Below are positions 9,332-17,743 of a DNA stretch of 64,000 nucleotides, piece after piece. Source of the stretch: Mesorhizobium sp. AR07 (GTDB taxonomy: Bacteria > Pseudomonadota > Alphaproteobacteria > Rhizobiales > Rhizobiaceae). Under the pieces are notes generated by a model. That model was not told where the DNA came from. It ran no database searches and was given only the letters and a program-made list of their open reading frames with translations. Both the position numbers and the translations under genes were made by a program. The stretch covers positions 5,140,501 through 5,204,500 of the forward strand of contig NZ_CP080525.1 of the NCBI RefSeq assembly GCF_024746815.1, in the 5' to 3' direction. The stretch's first letter is position 1. Each line of letters opens with the position of its first letter.

Positions 9332-9754
9332 TCAGCCACCCTTGCCGGTGATACTGGTGATCTTCTGGATGAAATCATTCACCGCCTTGTCGAGCGCGGC
9401 GTTCTGCTTGTCGTCGCCGAAATCGGGCACGATGAGCGAAACATGTCGCGTCTTGCGCATGCCCGCAGCGACAGACATTTTTCCCGGATGCGCCTGATGG
9501 TAGGCGGCGAGAAACTGATCGCGCTCAGCCGGGCTGAAATGGCAGACGGAAAAAATAGCCGGCAAATGTTTTGACGGAATCGGGATCGAATAGGCCGGGC
9601 TGGAGATCTGCGTGACGAAGCTGCGGTGCTTGCCGAGCGCGTCGGCAAGGCGCTGGCGCATGCCGGATGGCCGCTGGTCGATGACGTGCGACAGGATCGT
9701 CTTATAGGCGCGGATCGCCTCTTCGGAACCGGGTTCGGGTGTCTTGTCGATCAT
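9332..9754 (-). CDS. Conserved hypothetical protein with HTH-like segment, in dha operon
   Basis: 140 residues. Its start overlaps the stop of the EI-like gene by four bases (ATGA), so it is translationally coupled to the phosphoryl relay. Residues ~33-48 (RQRLADALGKHRSFVTQI) look like a Xre-type helix-turn-helix core (R-L-A-x-A-L-G...S-x-V-T-x-I). The C-terminal half ends in an amphipathic helix (AALDKAVNDFIQKI). No catalytic motif is visible. It could be an operon regulator or an accessory to the Dha kinase. I do not recognise a named family. Confidence 0.6.
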   Translation of the reverse strand: MIDKTPEPGSEEAIRAYKTILSHVIDQRPSGMRQRLADALGKHRSFVTQISSPAYSIPIPSKHLPAIFSVCHFSPAERDQFLAAYHQAHPGKMSVAAGMRKTRHVSLIVPDFGDDKQNAALDKAVNDFIQKITSITGKGG

Positions 9755-11382
9755 GCCGGCCCAGCCTGGATCGAAACGTCAGCGATGGCCGCCTTGGCCA
9801 TGGCGAGCTGAGCCGGAGCGACGGACAGATCGCGCAGGCCGGCCTCGAGCAGCGATGGGATCGAGGCGGGATCGCCGCCGGCGTCGCCGCACAGGCTGAC
9901 CGGGATATTTTCACGATGGCCAAACGCGGTCACGGCAGCGACCAGCCGCAGCACGGCCGGGTGACGGACCGAATTGAGATGGGCCACCGCGATGTTGTCG
10001 CGGGCGGCCGCCATGACATATTGGGTGAGATCGTTGGAGCCGATCGAGAAGAAGGCGACTTCTGCAAAGGCTTCCGGCATGATCGCCACCGACGGCACCT
10101 CGACCATGATGCCGAGCGGCGGCATTTTTAGCGGAATGCCGCGCGCGGCTAGCGCGGCCTGTTCCTCGGCGAACATCGCCACCGCCTGCCTGTATTCCTC
10201 CACAATGGCGATCATCGGGAACATCACTTTCAGGCTGCCGTGGGTGGCGGCGCGCAGCAGTGCCCGGATTTGTACACGAAACACGTCCGGCCGCGCCAGC
10301 GACAGCCTGATGCCGCGCAGGCCGAGGAACGGGTTGCTCTCCTCGACGGTGAAGCCCGGCACCGGCTTGTCGCCGCCGGCATCGACGGTGCGGATCGTCA
10401 CCGGTTTTTCGCCGGCCCATTCCAGCACCTTGCGATAGGCGCGATACTGCGTTTCCTCATCCGGCAGGGTCTTGCCGAACAGGAATTCGGTGCGCATCAG
10501 CCCGACGCCGTCGCAGGTGGCGATGTCGATGCCGTCGACGTCGGACGGGTCGGCGATGTTGACCTGCACCCGCACCGCCGTGCCGGTCCTGGTCACCGCC
10601 GGCCGCGTCAGGAAAATCCGGGCCAGGTCGCGGCGCGCCGAGAACGATGACGACGATTGGCGAAAGGCGTCGATCTCGGCCTTCGACGGCGACAACACGA
10701 TGCCGCCATGCTCGGCATCGAGCAGTGCCGTGCCGGCAAGATCGGCAGGCGAATTGCCAAGACCCACCACCCCAAGTCCCGCAACCCCAAGTCCCACAAC
10801 CATGGGCACGCCGCGCGAGCGCGCCAGCATGGCGACGTGGCTCGCGGTGCTGCCGGCACGCAGTGCGATGCCGCCGCCCTTGCTCCAGTCGGTTTCGAGA
10901 AAGCGCGTCGGCGCGATGTCCTCGCCATAGAGAATGGCGCCAGTTGGTGTTTGAACCTCGCCATCCTCGGTCAGCGCGCGCAACACCTGGTCCCTGATAT
11001 CGCGTATGTCGGCCGCACGTGCGCGGAAATAGTCTTGATCTGACGTTTCGTAGCCGGCGATTTCGGCATCGAGCGCCTGTCGCCATGCCGCATCGGCAGG
11101 AAGTCCAGAGGCAATTGCGGCAAAGCCCGGGTGGCTCAGCGCGTCGTCCTCCAGCATGGCGATCTGGAATTCGAGAATGTCGGCCGCATCGCCCTTGCTG
11201 GTTTCAATCAGAGTGGCAAGCCGGCTTGTCGCAATGCCGATAGCGGTCTCAAGTGCTTTTTTCTCTTCTGAAGCCGTTGCCTTGCTGACATACGCTGCAG
11301 TAATCCGCTCCAGGTCGAACACCGGCCCTTCGGCATAACCGGCCGAGGCCGAAATGCCTTGCAGCCTAAGCGGTGCGGGCAT
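9751..11382 (-). CDS. PTS enzyme I-type phosphotransferase (DhaM EI-like part)
   Basis: 543 residues starting MPAPLRLQGISASAGYAEGP at 11382. The start overlaps the HPr gene by 17 bases. Enzyme I takes phosphate from PEP and passes it to HPr. The phospho-histidine lies in the TASHVAMLARSRGVPMVVG motif (~residue 183). The PEP-binding half shows LMRTEFLF, the GGDKPVPGF region and the C-terminal FFSIGSNDLTQY active site. Together with adjacent HPr and DhaM, it supplies the relay that in some bacteria is one fused DhaM protein. Three 15-base repeats just after the histidine motif lengthen a loop. An upstream ATG would overlap HPr more and lacks homology. Confidence 0.88.
   Translation of the reverse strand: MPAPLRLQGISASAGYAEGPVFDLERITAAYVSKATASEEKKALETAIGIATSRLATLIETSKGDAADILEFQIAMLEDDALSHPGFAAIASGLPADAAWRQALDAEIAGYETSDQDYFRARAADIRDIRDQVLRALTEDGEVQTPTGAILYGEDIAPTRFLETDWSKGGGIALRAGSTASHVAMLARSRGVPMVVGLGVAGLGVVGLGNSPADLAGTALLDAEHGGIVLSPSKAEIDAFRQSSSSFSARRDLARIFLTRPAVTRTGTAVRVQVNIADPSDVDGIDIATCDGVGLMRTEFLFGKTLPDEETQYRAYRKVLEWAGEKPVTIRTVDAGGDKPVPGFTVEESNPFLGLRGIRLSLARPDVFRVQIRALLRAATHGSLKVMFPMIAIVEEYRQAVAMFAEEQAALAARGIPLKMPPLGIMVEVPSVAIMPEAFAEVAFFSIGSNDLTQYVMAAARDNIAVAHLNSVRHPAVLRLVAAVTAFGHRENIPVSLCGDAGGDPASIPSLLEAGLRDLSVAPAQLAMAKAAIADVSIQAGPA
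10756..10800 (-). repeat. Three 15-base in-frame tandem repeats inside the EI-like gene
   Basis: On the coding strand the units are GTTGTGGGACTTGGG, GTTGCGGGACTTGGG and GTGGTGGGTCTTGGC. They encode VVGLG-VAGLG-VVGLG directly after the phospho-histidine motif. Usual enzyme I has a single unit here, so this looks like slippage expansion that keeps the frame. Confidence 0.8.
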
Positions 11383-11668
11383 GGTCCACGCCTTCGTCGA
11401 AATCGCGCCGCACCAGTTCGACCAGCGCGTCGACGGCATCATTGGCGCCGGCGCCGCTGGCTCGGATGTGCAGCACCGTGCCTTTCGGCGCCTTGGTTGC
11501 CATCACCTTGACGATGCTCTTGGCGTCGAACCATGGCCCGTTGGCGGCAAGCGCTATTTCCACATCGGCGGCGAAGGTCTTGGCCAGCTTGGTGAATTTC
11601 ACCGAAGGACGCGCATGCAGACCCACCTCGTGGGTGATCAGGACGGTCGCTTCGGCGGATGCGGACAT
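11366..11668 (-). CDS. HPr-family phosphocarrier protein of the dha relay
   Basis: 100 residues, HPr-sized plus a short C-terminal tail (DEGVDHARTA) whose coding region overlaps the EI start. The active-site histidine (H18) is in EVGLHARPSVKFTKLA. A serine at the usual Ser46-like site is in AKSIVKVMA. It carries phosphate from the EI-like protein to DhaM. It sits 21 bases after dhaM. Its position in the operon, rather than sequence, argues that it serves dihydroxyacetone phosphorylation and not the regulatory PTS-Ntr system. Confidence 0.88.
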   Translation of the reverse strand: MSASAEATVLITHEVGLHARPSVKFTKLAKTFAADVEIALAANGPWFDAKSIVKVMATKAPKGTVLHIRASGAGANDAVDALVELVRRDFDEGVDHARTA

Positions 11669-11689
11669 GTCTTCAAAGTTCCCGTTCGT

Positions 11690-12079
11690 TCACGACGGCG
11701 ACAATTCGTGCGCCGTCGCCACCACTTCCCTGAGCGAGGCGCCGCCGGACGCCTCGGTCGCCGCCATCACAGCACCCTCGACGATCGGCGCGTTGCAGAC
11801 GATGATCTTCTGCGACCGCGGCTCGCCGATCATCTCCACCGCCATTTCCGAGTTGGTCTCGGCGCCGCCGAGATCGACCAGGATGGCGACGCCGGCTTCC
11901 GACCAGGCCCTGTCGATGGCGCCCATGATCGCCTCGACATTGGTGCCGAGCCCGCCATGGCCGTTTCCGCCGCACCATGCAAGCGGCACTTCGTCGCCCA
12001 CCATCTGACGCACCATGTCGGCCGTGCCCTCGGCGACCAGCGGCGAATGCGAGACGATGACGATGCCGACATTGCTCAT
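11690..12079 (-). CDS. dhaM: PTS-dependent dihydroxyacetone kinase phosphotransferase subunit DhaM (EIIA domain only)
   Basis: 129 residues, a stand-alone EIIA-Man-like domain. The N-terminus MSNVGIVIVSHS contains the phosphorylated histidine (H11). ILVDLGGAETNSEMAVEMI is the typical second motif. The protein rephosphorylates the ADP tightly bound to DhaL. In organisms such as E. coli DhaM is a longer fusion with HPr and EI-like domains. Here those domains are the next two genes. The start overlaps the end of dhaL by four bases (ATGA), indicating translational coupling. Confidence 0.9.
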   Translation of the reverse strand: MSNVGIVIVSHSPLVAEGTADMVRQMVGDEVPLAWCGGNGHGGLGTNVEAIMGAIDRAWSEAGVAILVDLGGAETNSEMAVEMIGEPRSQKIIVCNAPIVEGAVMAATEASGGASLREVVATAHELSPS

Positions 12080-12747
12080 GCGCTTGCCCCGATCGTTTCC
12101 GCCACGGTCCGCACCAGCAGCGCGGTTGAACGCGCGCCGGCATCCATATGGCCGATCGAGCGGTCGCCAAGGAACGAGGCGCGGCCACGCAGCGCCTTCA
12201 TCGGCACGGTGGCATCGGCGGCTGCGTCGGCGATGTCGGCGATTTCCGCCGCCGTCTTTCCCTGCAGCAGCGCATCATGCACCGGCTGCAGCACGTCGAG
12301 CATGGTTTTTTGGCCGACCTGCGACTTGCCGCGCGCCGCCACCGCTTCGGTGGCCTTGCCGAAGGCCGACGCCAGATTGGCGCGATCGGGCGCGGCGGAA
12401 ATCTCCTTGCCGAGCGCCATGAACAAGGTCCCGAACAAAGGGCCGGAAGCACCGCCGACCGTCATCACCAGCTTGGTGCCGATCGCCTTCAGGGCGTCGG
12501 GCAATGACTTGGCCGAAAACGTCTCGGCCTCGCTGCGCACGGCCTCAAAACCGCGCTTCATGTTCAGCCCATGGTCGCCGTCGCCGATCGCCTGGTCGAG
12601 CGCCGTCAATTCCTCGGCGTGCGCGGCAATCATATCCGCGGCCGCCGAGATCAGTCTGGCAAGGTTCAACGCCGCCATGTCACCCAAATTCCCGGTTTCC
12701 ACCCCGCCGGCAGTATCGAAAGAATGTTCATTCGACAACTGAAGCAT
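12076..12747 (-). CDS. dhaL: Dihydroxyacetone kinase, DhaL (nucleotide-binding) subunit
   Basis: 223 residues. DhaL holds ADP/ATP with magnesium and transfers phosphate to dihydroxyacetone bound on DhaK. The magnesium-binding aspartates lie in ALDQAIGDGDHGLNMKRGF. TVGGASGPLFGTLFMAL and the C-terminal LGDRSIGHMDAGARSTALL are also typical. The N-terminus is ~20 residues longer than usual. An internal ATG (MAALNLARL) is an alternative start. It follows the DhaK-DhaL fusion by three bases and overlaps dhaM by four. Confidence 0.9.
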   Translation of the reverse strand: MLQLSNEHSFDTAGGVETGNLGDMAALNLARLISAAADMIAAHAEELTALDQAIGDGDHGLNMKRGFEAVRSEAETFSAKSLPDALKAIGTKLVMTVGGASGPLFGTLFMALGKEISAAPDRANLASAFGKATEAVAARGKSQVGQKTMLDVLQPVHDALLQGKTAAEIADIADAAADATVPMKALRGRASFLGDRSIGHMDAGARSTALLVRTVAETIGASA

Positions 12748-12750
12748 GCG

Positions 12751-14394
12751 TCAGGCCGCTGCCAGCAGCGCGGCCGCGGCCGCGAAGACCTCGGCCACCG
12801 CATGAGCGCCAGGGTCGACCACGCCTTGCAGCTTGCTACCGACATAGGCGGATCGCCCGGCCTTCGCCTTCTCCATGGCGGACGTGGCCTCGGCACCGTG
12901 TCGAGCCGCTGTTGCCGCTTCCTCCAGGCCCTTGGCGTCGAGCGCTTCAAGCGCAGGTTCGAGGGCGTCGACCATGGTGCGGTCGCCGACCTTTGCGCCG
13001 CCGTAGAAGGTCATCCGTTCAAGCCCGGCAAGCAAAGCCTTGCTCAGCTTAGCGCCGCCGTCCAACGCCTGCGCCGCCGCGGTGAAGAAGATCGACAGCA
13101 GCACCCCGCTGGAGCCGCCCATGGACGCGCTCAGAATGTCGCCCAGCGCGCCGAGGGTCGCGGTCGGGTTGGCGAGCGGCAGCGTGTCAAGCCGCTCCAG
13201 CACACTGCGCGCGCCGGTCGCCACCGTCGAGCCGGTGTCGCCGTCTCCGGCCTTGGCGTCCAGCCCGTTCAAAGTGCCTTCAAGCGCGATCAGCCTTTCG
13301 CAGATCGTGACGACAAGGCGTCTGGTGCGAGCATCCTGGCTCGGCTTGCGCGCGGCGCTTTCGCCGGCTGGTCTCGCCAGCGGCACGACAGAAGGCGCTA
13401 CAACAGGCTTTGCCGGCATCCAGGCGTGCGGGCCGACCGGCGCCAGCAAGGCTGTCTCGCGCGTAACGTCGAGCCGGATCAGCGACAGCGAAAAGCCGTT
13501 CATGTTGAGCGCCGTCATCAGCGGTCCGGGGCCGATCGTCAGCTTGACTGTCCTCGCGAGCGGCGAGGCCAGCACCGCATTGGCGACGAGCGACATTTCG
13601 AGCGGCGGCACCGAACCGAGATTGTTGATCAGCAAGGCATAGGCGGCCTTCGGGTCGAGCCGCACGGCAAGGCGCTCCGCCATGATCGCGACCAGCCTGT
13701 CGGCGCTTTGCACCGCAATCCGCTCGACGCCCGGCTCACCATGAATGCCAAGGCCGAGTTCGCCGTCATTTTCGCCAAACCTGTCTTCGTGCGGCTGGCC
13801 CGGGATCGAGCAGGACGACAGCGACATGCCGAGCGAAACGATATCCTTCGCTGCCGCTCGCGCGGCCGCCGCGATATCCGCCAGATCGCGGCCGGTTTCC
13901 GACAGATGCCCGGCTATCTTGTGCACGAACAGCGTGCCGGCAACACCGCGCGGCTGGGCAATGTCGGGCAGCGCGATATCGTCGGCGACGATCACCATCT
14001 CGACGCGAAATCCTTCGGCGCGGGCCTTCTCTGCCGCTAGGCCGAAATTGAGGCGGTCGCCGGTGTAGTTCTTGACGATCAGCAGGCAGCCGGCCGGGCC
14101 GGTGACGGCGCGAATGGCCGCCAGCACCGCTTCGACGCTTGGCGAGGCAAAGATCTCGCCCGAGACCGCCGCCGTCAGCATGCCCTTGCCGACGAAGCCG
14201 GCATGCGACGGCTCGTGCCCGGCGCCGCCGCCGGAGACGACGCTGACCTTCGTCTTGTCCCAGTCGGCGCGCAGGATGGCCTTGATCTCGGGATAGCCAT
14301 CGAGGCGCGCGAGATCGCCAGCACCAATGGTCCGCAAGAGGCCGTCCAGTGCCTCGCTGACGATCGTTTCCCTGCGATTGAAAAAGTGCTTCAT
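12751..14394 (-). CDS. ATP-dependent dihydroxyacetone kinase, fused DhaK-DhaL type
   Basis: 547 residues from the ATG at 14394, where MKHFFNRRE matches the family start. Residues ~1-325 are a DhaK domain with VVSGGGAGHEPSHAGF, LLIVKNYTGDRLNFG and the covalent-binding histidine in GLGIHGEPG. A Pro/Ala-rich linker follows. The C-terminal DhaL domain has LDAKAGDGDTGST as magnesium/nucleotide site and MGGSSGVLLSIF. This is the layout of ATP-using Dak enzymes, which need no PTS relay. It is encoded next to a complete PTS-type set, so the operon has two different kinases, possibly for different ketoses. Confidence 0.88.
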   Translation of the reverse strand: MKHFFNRRETIVSEALDGLLRTIGAGDLARLDGYPEIKAILRADWDKTKVSVVSGGGAGHEPSHAGFVGKGMLTAAVSGEIFASPSVEAVLAAIRAVTGPAGCLLIVKNYTGDRLNFGLAAEKARAEGFRVEMVIVADDIALPDIAQPRGVAGTLFVHKIAGHLSETGRDLADIAAAARAAAKDIVSLGMSLSSCSIPGQPHEDRFGENDGELGLGIHGEPGVERIAVQSADRLVAIMAERLAVRLDPKAAYALLINNLGSVPPLEMSLVANAVLASPLARTVKLTIGPGPLMTALNMNGFSLSLIRLDVTRETALLAPVGPHAWMPAKPVVAPSVVPLARPAGESAARKPSQDARTRRLVVTICERLIALEGTLNGLDAKAGDGDTGSTVATGARSVLERLDTLPLANPTATLGALGDILSASMGGSSGVLLSIFFTAAAQALDGGAKLSKALLAGLERMTFYGGAKVGDRTMVDALEPALEALDAKGLEEAATAARHGAEATSAMEKAKAGRSAYVGSKLQGVVDPGAHAVAEVFAAAAALLAAA

Positions 14395-14468
14395 CGATTC
14401 GTCCCGTACTCGCAATCGTCAATCATAAGCCGGCGTTGAACCCTTGACTGGGAAACGCCGAAAACCGT

Positions 14469-15482
14469 TCACATCAGCCTTTGTCCGTCGGCGCCAAAAT
14501 ACAGCGGCGACCTGTAGCGGATCACCACTCTGTCGCCTTGCCCCAGATCCGTGTCGGGATCGGTCAGCGTCACCAGCTTTTTCGCCCCCACCGTCACATG
14601 CAAATGGTTCTGGTCGCCGAGATGCTCGACCCAGTCGACGACGCCGTCGGCGTGGCCATTGGTTGCCTTGTCGATCGACAGATGCTCGGTGCGCGCGCCG
14701 ATCGTCTTGGTGCCGGCGGGCGCGCCGCCATCGGGCAGCAGCCCGGCTGGCAGAAGATTGATCGCCGGTTGGCCGAGTCTCGCCGCCACATGCAGGTTTG
14801 CCGGCTCGGAATAGATGGTGCGCGGTGAACCGATCTGCACCAGCACGCCGTCGGCGAGGATGCCGATGCGGTCAGCCATCGTCATCGCCTCGATCTGGTC
14901 ATGCGTGACGTAGAGCATGGTGGCGCCGAGTTCGGACTGGATGCGCTTCAGTTCGAGCCGCAGATCCGCCCGCAGCTTGGCATCGAGCGACGACAGCGGC
15001 TCGTCCATCAGGTAGATCGACGGCTTGCGCACCAATGCGCGGCCGATGGCGACGCGCTGCATTTCGCCGCCGGAAAGCTTGGTCGAGCGGTTTGCGAGCT
15101 TGTGATGGATGCGCACCATCCTGGCCACCTCTTCGACCCGGCGGCGAATCTGGTCTTCCGGCATTTTCCGCGCCGGCGAGCGCAGCGGGAAGGCAAGGTT
15201 GTCGAACACCGACAGATGCGGATAGAGCGAATATTGCTGAAACACGAAGGCGGTGTCGCGCTCGGCCGGCGACAGCATCGTGGCATTGTGGCCGCCGATT
15301 TCGATCGTGCCGGCATCCGGCCGCTCCAGCCCGGCGATCAGCCGCAGCGTCGTCGTCTTGCCGGCGCCGGTCGGCCCGAGCAGCACGACGAACTCACCAT
15401 CGGCGATATGCAGGTCGAGACCATTGACGGCGACATGGTCGCCAAAACTCTTGCTCACGTTCTTGATGTGCACGTCAGCCAT
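14469..15482 (-). CDS. ABC transporter ATP-binding protein (MalK/GlpT-like, second of two)
   Basis: 337 residues from MADVHIKNVSKSFG; the start overlaps the previous ATPase stop by 8 bases. Walker A is LLGPTGAGKTTT, the signature is LSGGEMQRVAIGRAL, Walker B is IYLMDEPLSSLD, and the H-loop is YVTHDQIEAM. A C-terminal OB-like regulatory domain is present. It powers import of a small solute with the two permeases upstream. Two distinct ATPases rather than one repeated subunit is the arrangement of rhizobial glycerol transporters (GlpS/GlpT). Confidence 0.9.
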   Translation of the reverse strand: MADVHIKNVSKSFGDHVAVNGLDLHIADGEFVVLLGPTGAGKTTTLRLIAGLERPDAGTIEIGGHNATMLSPAERDTAFVFQQYSLYPHLSVFDNLAFPLRSPARKMPEDQIRRRVEEVARMVRIHHKLANRSTKLSGGEMQRVAIGRALVRKPSIYLMDEPLSSLDAKLRADLRLELKRIQSELGATMLYVTHDQIEAMTMADRIGILADGVLVQIGSPRTIYSEPANLHVAARLGQPAINLLPAGLLPDGGAPAGTKTIGARTEHLSIDKATNGHADGVVDWVEHLGDQNHLHVTVGAKKLVTLTDPDTDLGQGDRVVIRYRSPLYFGADGQRLM

Positions 15483-16587
15483 GCTGCGCCCTCCGCTCCG
15501 AGGCCACATCGTGGATCGCGGTTCTCACCGCGCGGCCCGACCCCTTCTCGAACAGCGACAGCCGCGCGCTGCTCAGCGTCAGTCCGACATGGTCGCCAGT
15601 GGCGAGCCGGATTTCTGCCGGCACCCGCGCCTTGATGATGCCATCCGCCGTCTCCACCGCGACGATCTGCGTGGTGCCGAGATATTCGGTGCCGTAGATG
15701 GCGCCGCGCAGCTTGGAATTGTCGTCGAAGCGGATGTGTTCCGGACGGATGCCAAGCGCCATGTCGGCCGGTGCAATATCCTCGCGCACCTCCGGCACCG
15801 CCACCTTCGCGCCTTGCACGACGATCTCTTTCGCGCCCTTCGCCAGTCCGCCGCCGAAGCCCAGGAAATTCATCGGCGGCGAGCCGATGAAGTCTGCGAC
15901 GAACATGGTCGCCGGGCGATCGTAGATTTCACGCGGCGTGCCGAACTGTTCGATGACGCCGTGGTTCATCACCGCGATCTTGTCGGCCATCGACATCGCC
16001 TCCATCTGGTCATGCGTGACATAGACTGTCGTGGCGTGGATGCGGTTGTGCAGTTCGCGCAATTCATGGACCATCAGATCGCGGAATTCGGTGTCGAGCG
16101 TGCCGAGCGGCTCGTCCATCAGGAAGCACTTTGGCCGCCGCACGATGGCGCGGCCGAGCGCCACCCGCTGGCGGTCGCCGCCGGCAAGGCCGGAGACGGA
16201 TTTGTTGAGCAGATGGTCGATGCGCAGCAGCTTCGCCGTCTCTTCGACGCGGGTGCGGATTTCGGCCGAAGGCATGCCTTGCGCCAGCAGCGGGAAGCCG
16301 ATGTTCTTGCGCACATTCATATGCGGATAAAGCGCGAACAGCTGGAACACGAAAGCGATGTCGCGCTCGCGGGCTCGCAGCATGGTGACATCCTCGCCGC
16401 CAAGCAGGATCTGGCCGCCGGTCGGCAGTTCGAGCCCGGCGATCATGCGCAAGGTGGTCGTCTTGCCGCAGCCCGACGGTCCGAGCATGACGAAGAACTC
16501 GCCATCCTCGACGACGAAGTTGGAATCCTGCACGGCGACGAAATCGCCGAAGGCCTTCCTCAGGTGCTGAACACGAATTTCGGCCAT
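15475..16587 (-). CDS. ABC transporter ATP-binding protein (MalK/GlpS-like, first of two)
   Basis: 370 residues from MAEIRVQHLRKAFGDF; the start lies 2 bases after the stop of the small membrane gene. Walker A is MLGPSGCGKTTT, Walker B is CFLMDEPLGTLD, and the H-loop is YVTHDQMEAM. The signature motif reads SGLAGGDRQRVALGRAI, with AGGD in place of the usual SGGQ. The C-terminal TOBE domain is normal. It partners the second ATPase at 14469-15482 in one heteromeric importer. Confidence 0.9.
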   Translation of the reverse strand: MAEIRVQHLRKAFGDFVAVQDSNFVVEDGEFFVMLGPSGCGKTTTLRMIAGLELPTGGQILLGGEDVTMLRARERDIAFVFQLFALYPHMNVRKNIGFPLLAQGMPSAEIRTRVEETAKLLRIDHLLNKSVSGLAGGDRQRVALGRAIVRRPKCFLMDEPLGTLDTEFRDLMVHELRELHNRIHATTVYVTHDQMEAMSMADKIAVMNHGVIEQFGTPREIYDRPATMFVADFIGSPPMNFLGFGGGLAKGAKEIVVQGAKVAVPEVREDIAPADMALGIRPEHIRFDDNSKLRGAIYGTEYLGTTQIVAVETADGIIKARVPAEIRLATGDHVGLTLSSARLSLFEKGSGRAVRTAIHDVASERRAQHG

Positions 16588-16589
16588 GG

Positions 16590-16796
16590 CTATTCCGGGA
16601 ACTTCGAGACGATGATGAACATCACGGTGCCGGCGAGCATGGTGATGAAGGAGTAGGTGTAGAGCGACAGCGCGAAGGGCTGGAACAGCATCAGGAAGCC
16701 GATGGCGATCAGCGCCGTCGCGATGTTTTCCATCAGGCCGCGCCGGGCCCAGACCGGCCAGCGCGATTTGCGTTTGATAGGCTTGGTCATGCTCAT
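16590..16796 (-). CDS. Small integral membrane protein, DUF2160 (GlpU-like)
   Basis: 68 residues with two membrane segments (ATALIAIGFLMLFQPFAL and TYSFITMLAGTVMFIIVSKF) after a basic N-terminus. Proteins of this size and pattern accompany the rhizobial glycerol ABC importers (glpU). It overlaps the upstream permease by four bases. Its presence is the best clue that this transporter belongs to the polyol/glycerol group rather than to general sugar importers. Confidence 0.8.
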   Translation of the reverse strand: MSMTKPIKRKSRWPVWARRGLMENIATALIAIGFLMLFQPFALSLYTYSFITMLAGTVMFIIVSKFPE

Positions 16797-17743
16797 TTAC
16801 GCACCGCGCCGAAGGTGATGCCGCGCAGCAATTGCTTGCGGAGCAGGATGGTGAAGACCAGGATCGGCACCAGGAAGATCGTCGTTCCGGCCGCGACCGC
16901 CGGCCAATCCTGGCCGCCTTCGCCGATGATGGTCGGGATGAAGGGCGGTGCGGTCTGTGCCGTGCCGGAAGTGAGCAGCGAGGCGAACGCGTATTCGTTC
17001 CAGGCAAAGATCAGGCAGAAGATGGCGGTTGCGGCGATGCCTGTGGTCGCCTGCGGCAGCACGGTGCGCCAGAAGGCCTGCAGCCGCGTGTAGCCGTCGA
17101 TCATGGCCGCTTCCTCATATTCGCGCGGGATTTCGTCGATAAAGCCCTTCAGCAGCCAGACAGCGAGCGAGACGTTGACCGCGGTGTAGAGCAGGATCAT
17201 GCCGAGCGCGGTGTCGGAAAGGCCAAGCTCGCGGTACATCAGGTAGATCGGAATGGCGACGGCGATCGGCGGCATGAAGCGCGTCGACAGGATGAAGAAC
17301 AGAAGGTCGTCGGCCAGCGGCACCTTGAAGCGCGAGAAGCCATAGGCCGACAGCGTGCCGAGGAACACCGCGCAGAAGGTCGAGCCAAAGGCGATGATCA
17401 GCGAATTGATGAACCGCGGCAGGAAGTTGGACGGTCCGGCGATGACCATGTTGCGCTTGCGCGCGGTCTCGTCGCAGACGCCCGTCGCCGGTCCCAGCGA
17501 GTTGATGTATTCCGGCGTCTGCCGCGTCCGTGTCGTGAACAGGTTGCAGTAGCCCTCGATGCTAGGCTGGAACAGGATCTTGGGCGGATAGGCGATCGAA
17601 TCCGGCGGTGTCTTGAAGCTGGTGGCGAATATCCACAGCAGCGGCACGATCGAGATCAGCGCATAGGCAACGATGATCGTGCCCGCGATACGCTTCGAGG
17701 TGGCGGACGGTGCGACGACCGAATGGGCTGTGGTCAGGCTCAT
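16793..17743 (-). CDS. ABC transporter permease (MalG/GlpQ-like)
   Basis: 316 residues, six predicted membrane segments. The cytoplasmic EAA loop that contacts the ATPase is REYEEAAMIDGYTRLQAFW. The periplasmic region after the first segment is longer than usual and contains two cysteines (EGYCNLF and TGVCDET). It overlaps the other permease by four bases at its start and the small membrane gene by four at its end. Confidence 0.9.
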   Translation of the reverse strand: MSLTTAHSVVAPSATSKRIAGTIIVAYALISIVPLLWIFATSFKTPPDSIAYPPKILFQPSIEGYCNLFTTRTRQTPEYINSLGPATGVCDETARKRNMVIAGPSNFLPRFINSLIIAFGSTFCAVFLGTLSAYGFSRFKVPLADDLLFFILSTRFMPPIAVAIPIYLMYRELGLSDTALGMILLYTAVNVSLAVWLLKGFIDEIPREYEEAAMIDGYTRLQAFWRTVLPQATTGIAATAIFCLIFAWNEYAFASLLTSGTAQTAPPFIPTIIGEGGQDWPAVAAGTTIFLVPILVFTILLRKQLLRGITFGAVRK

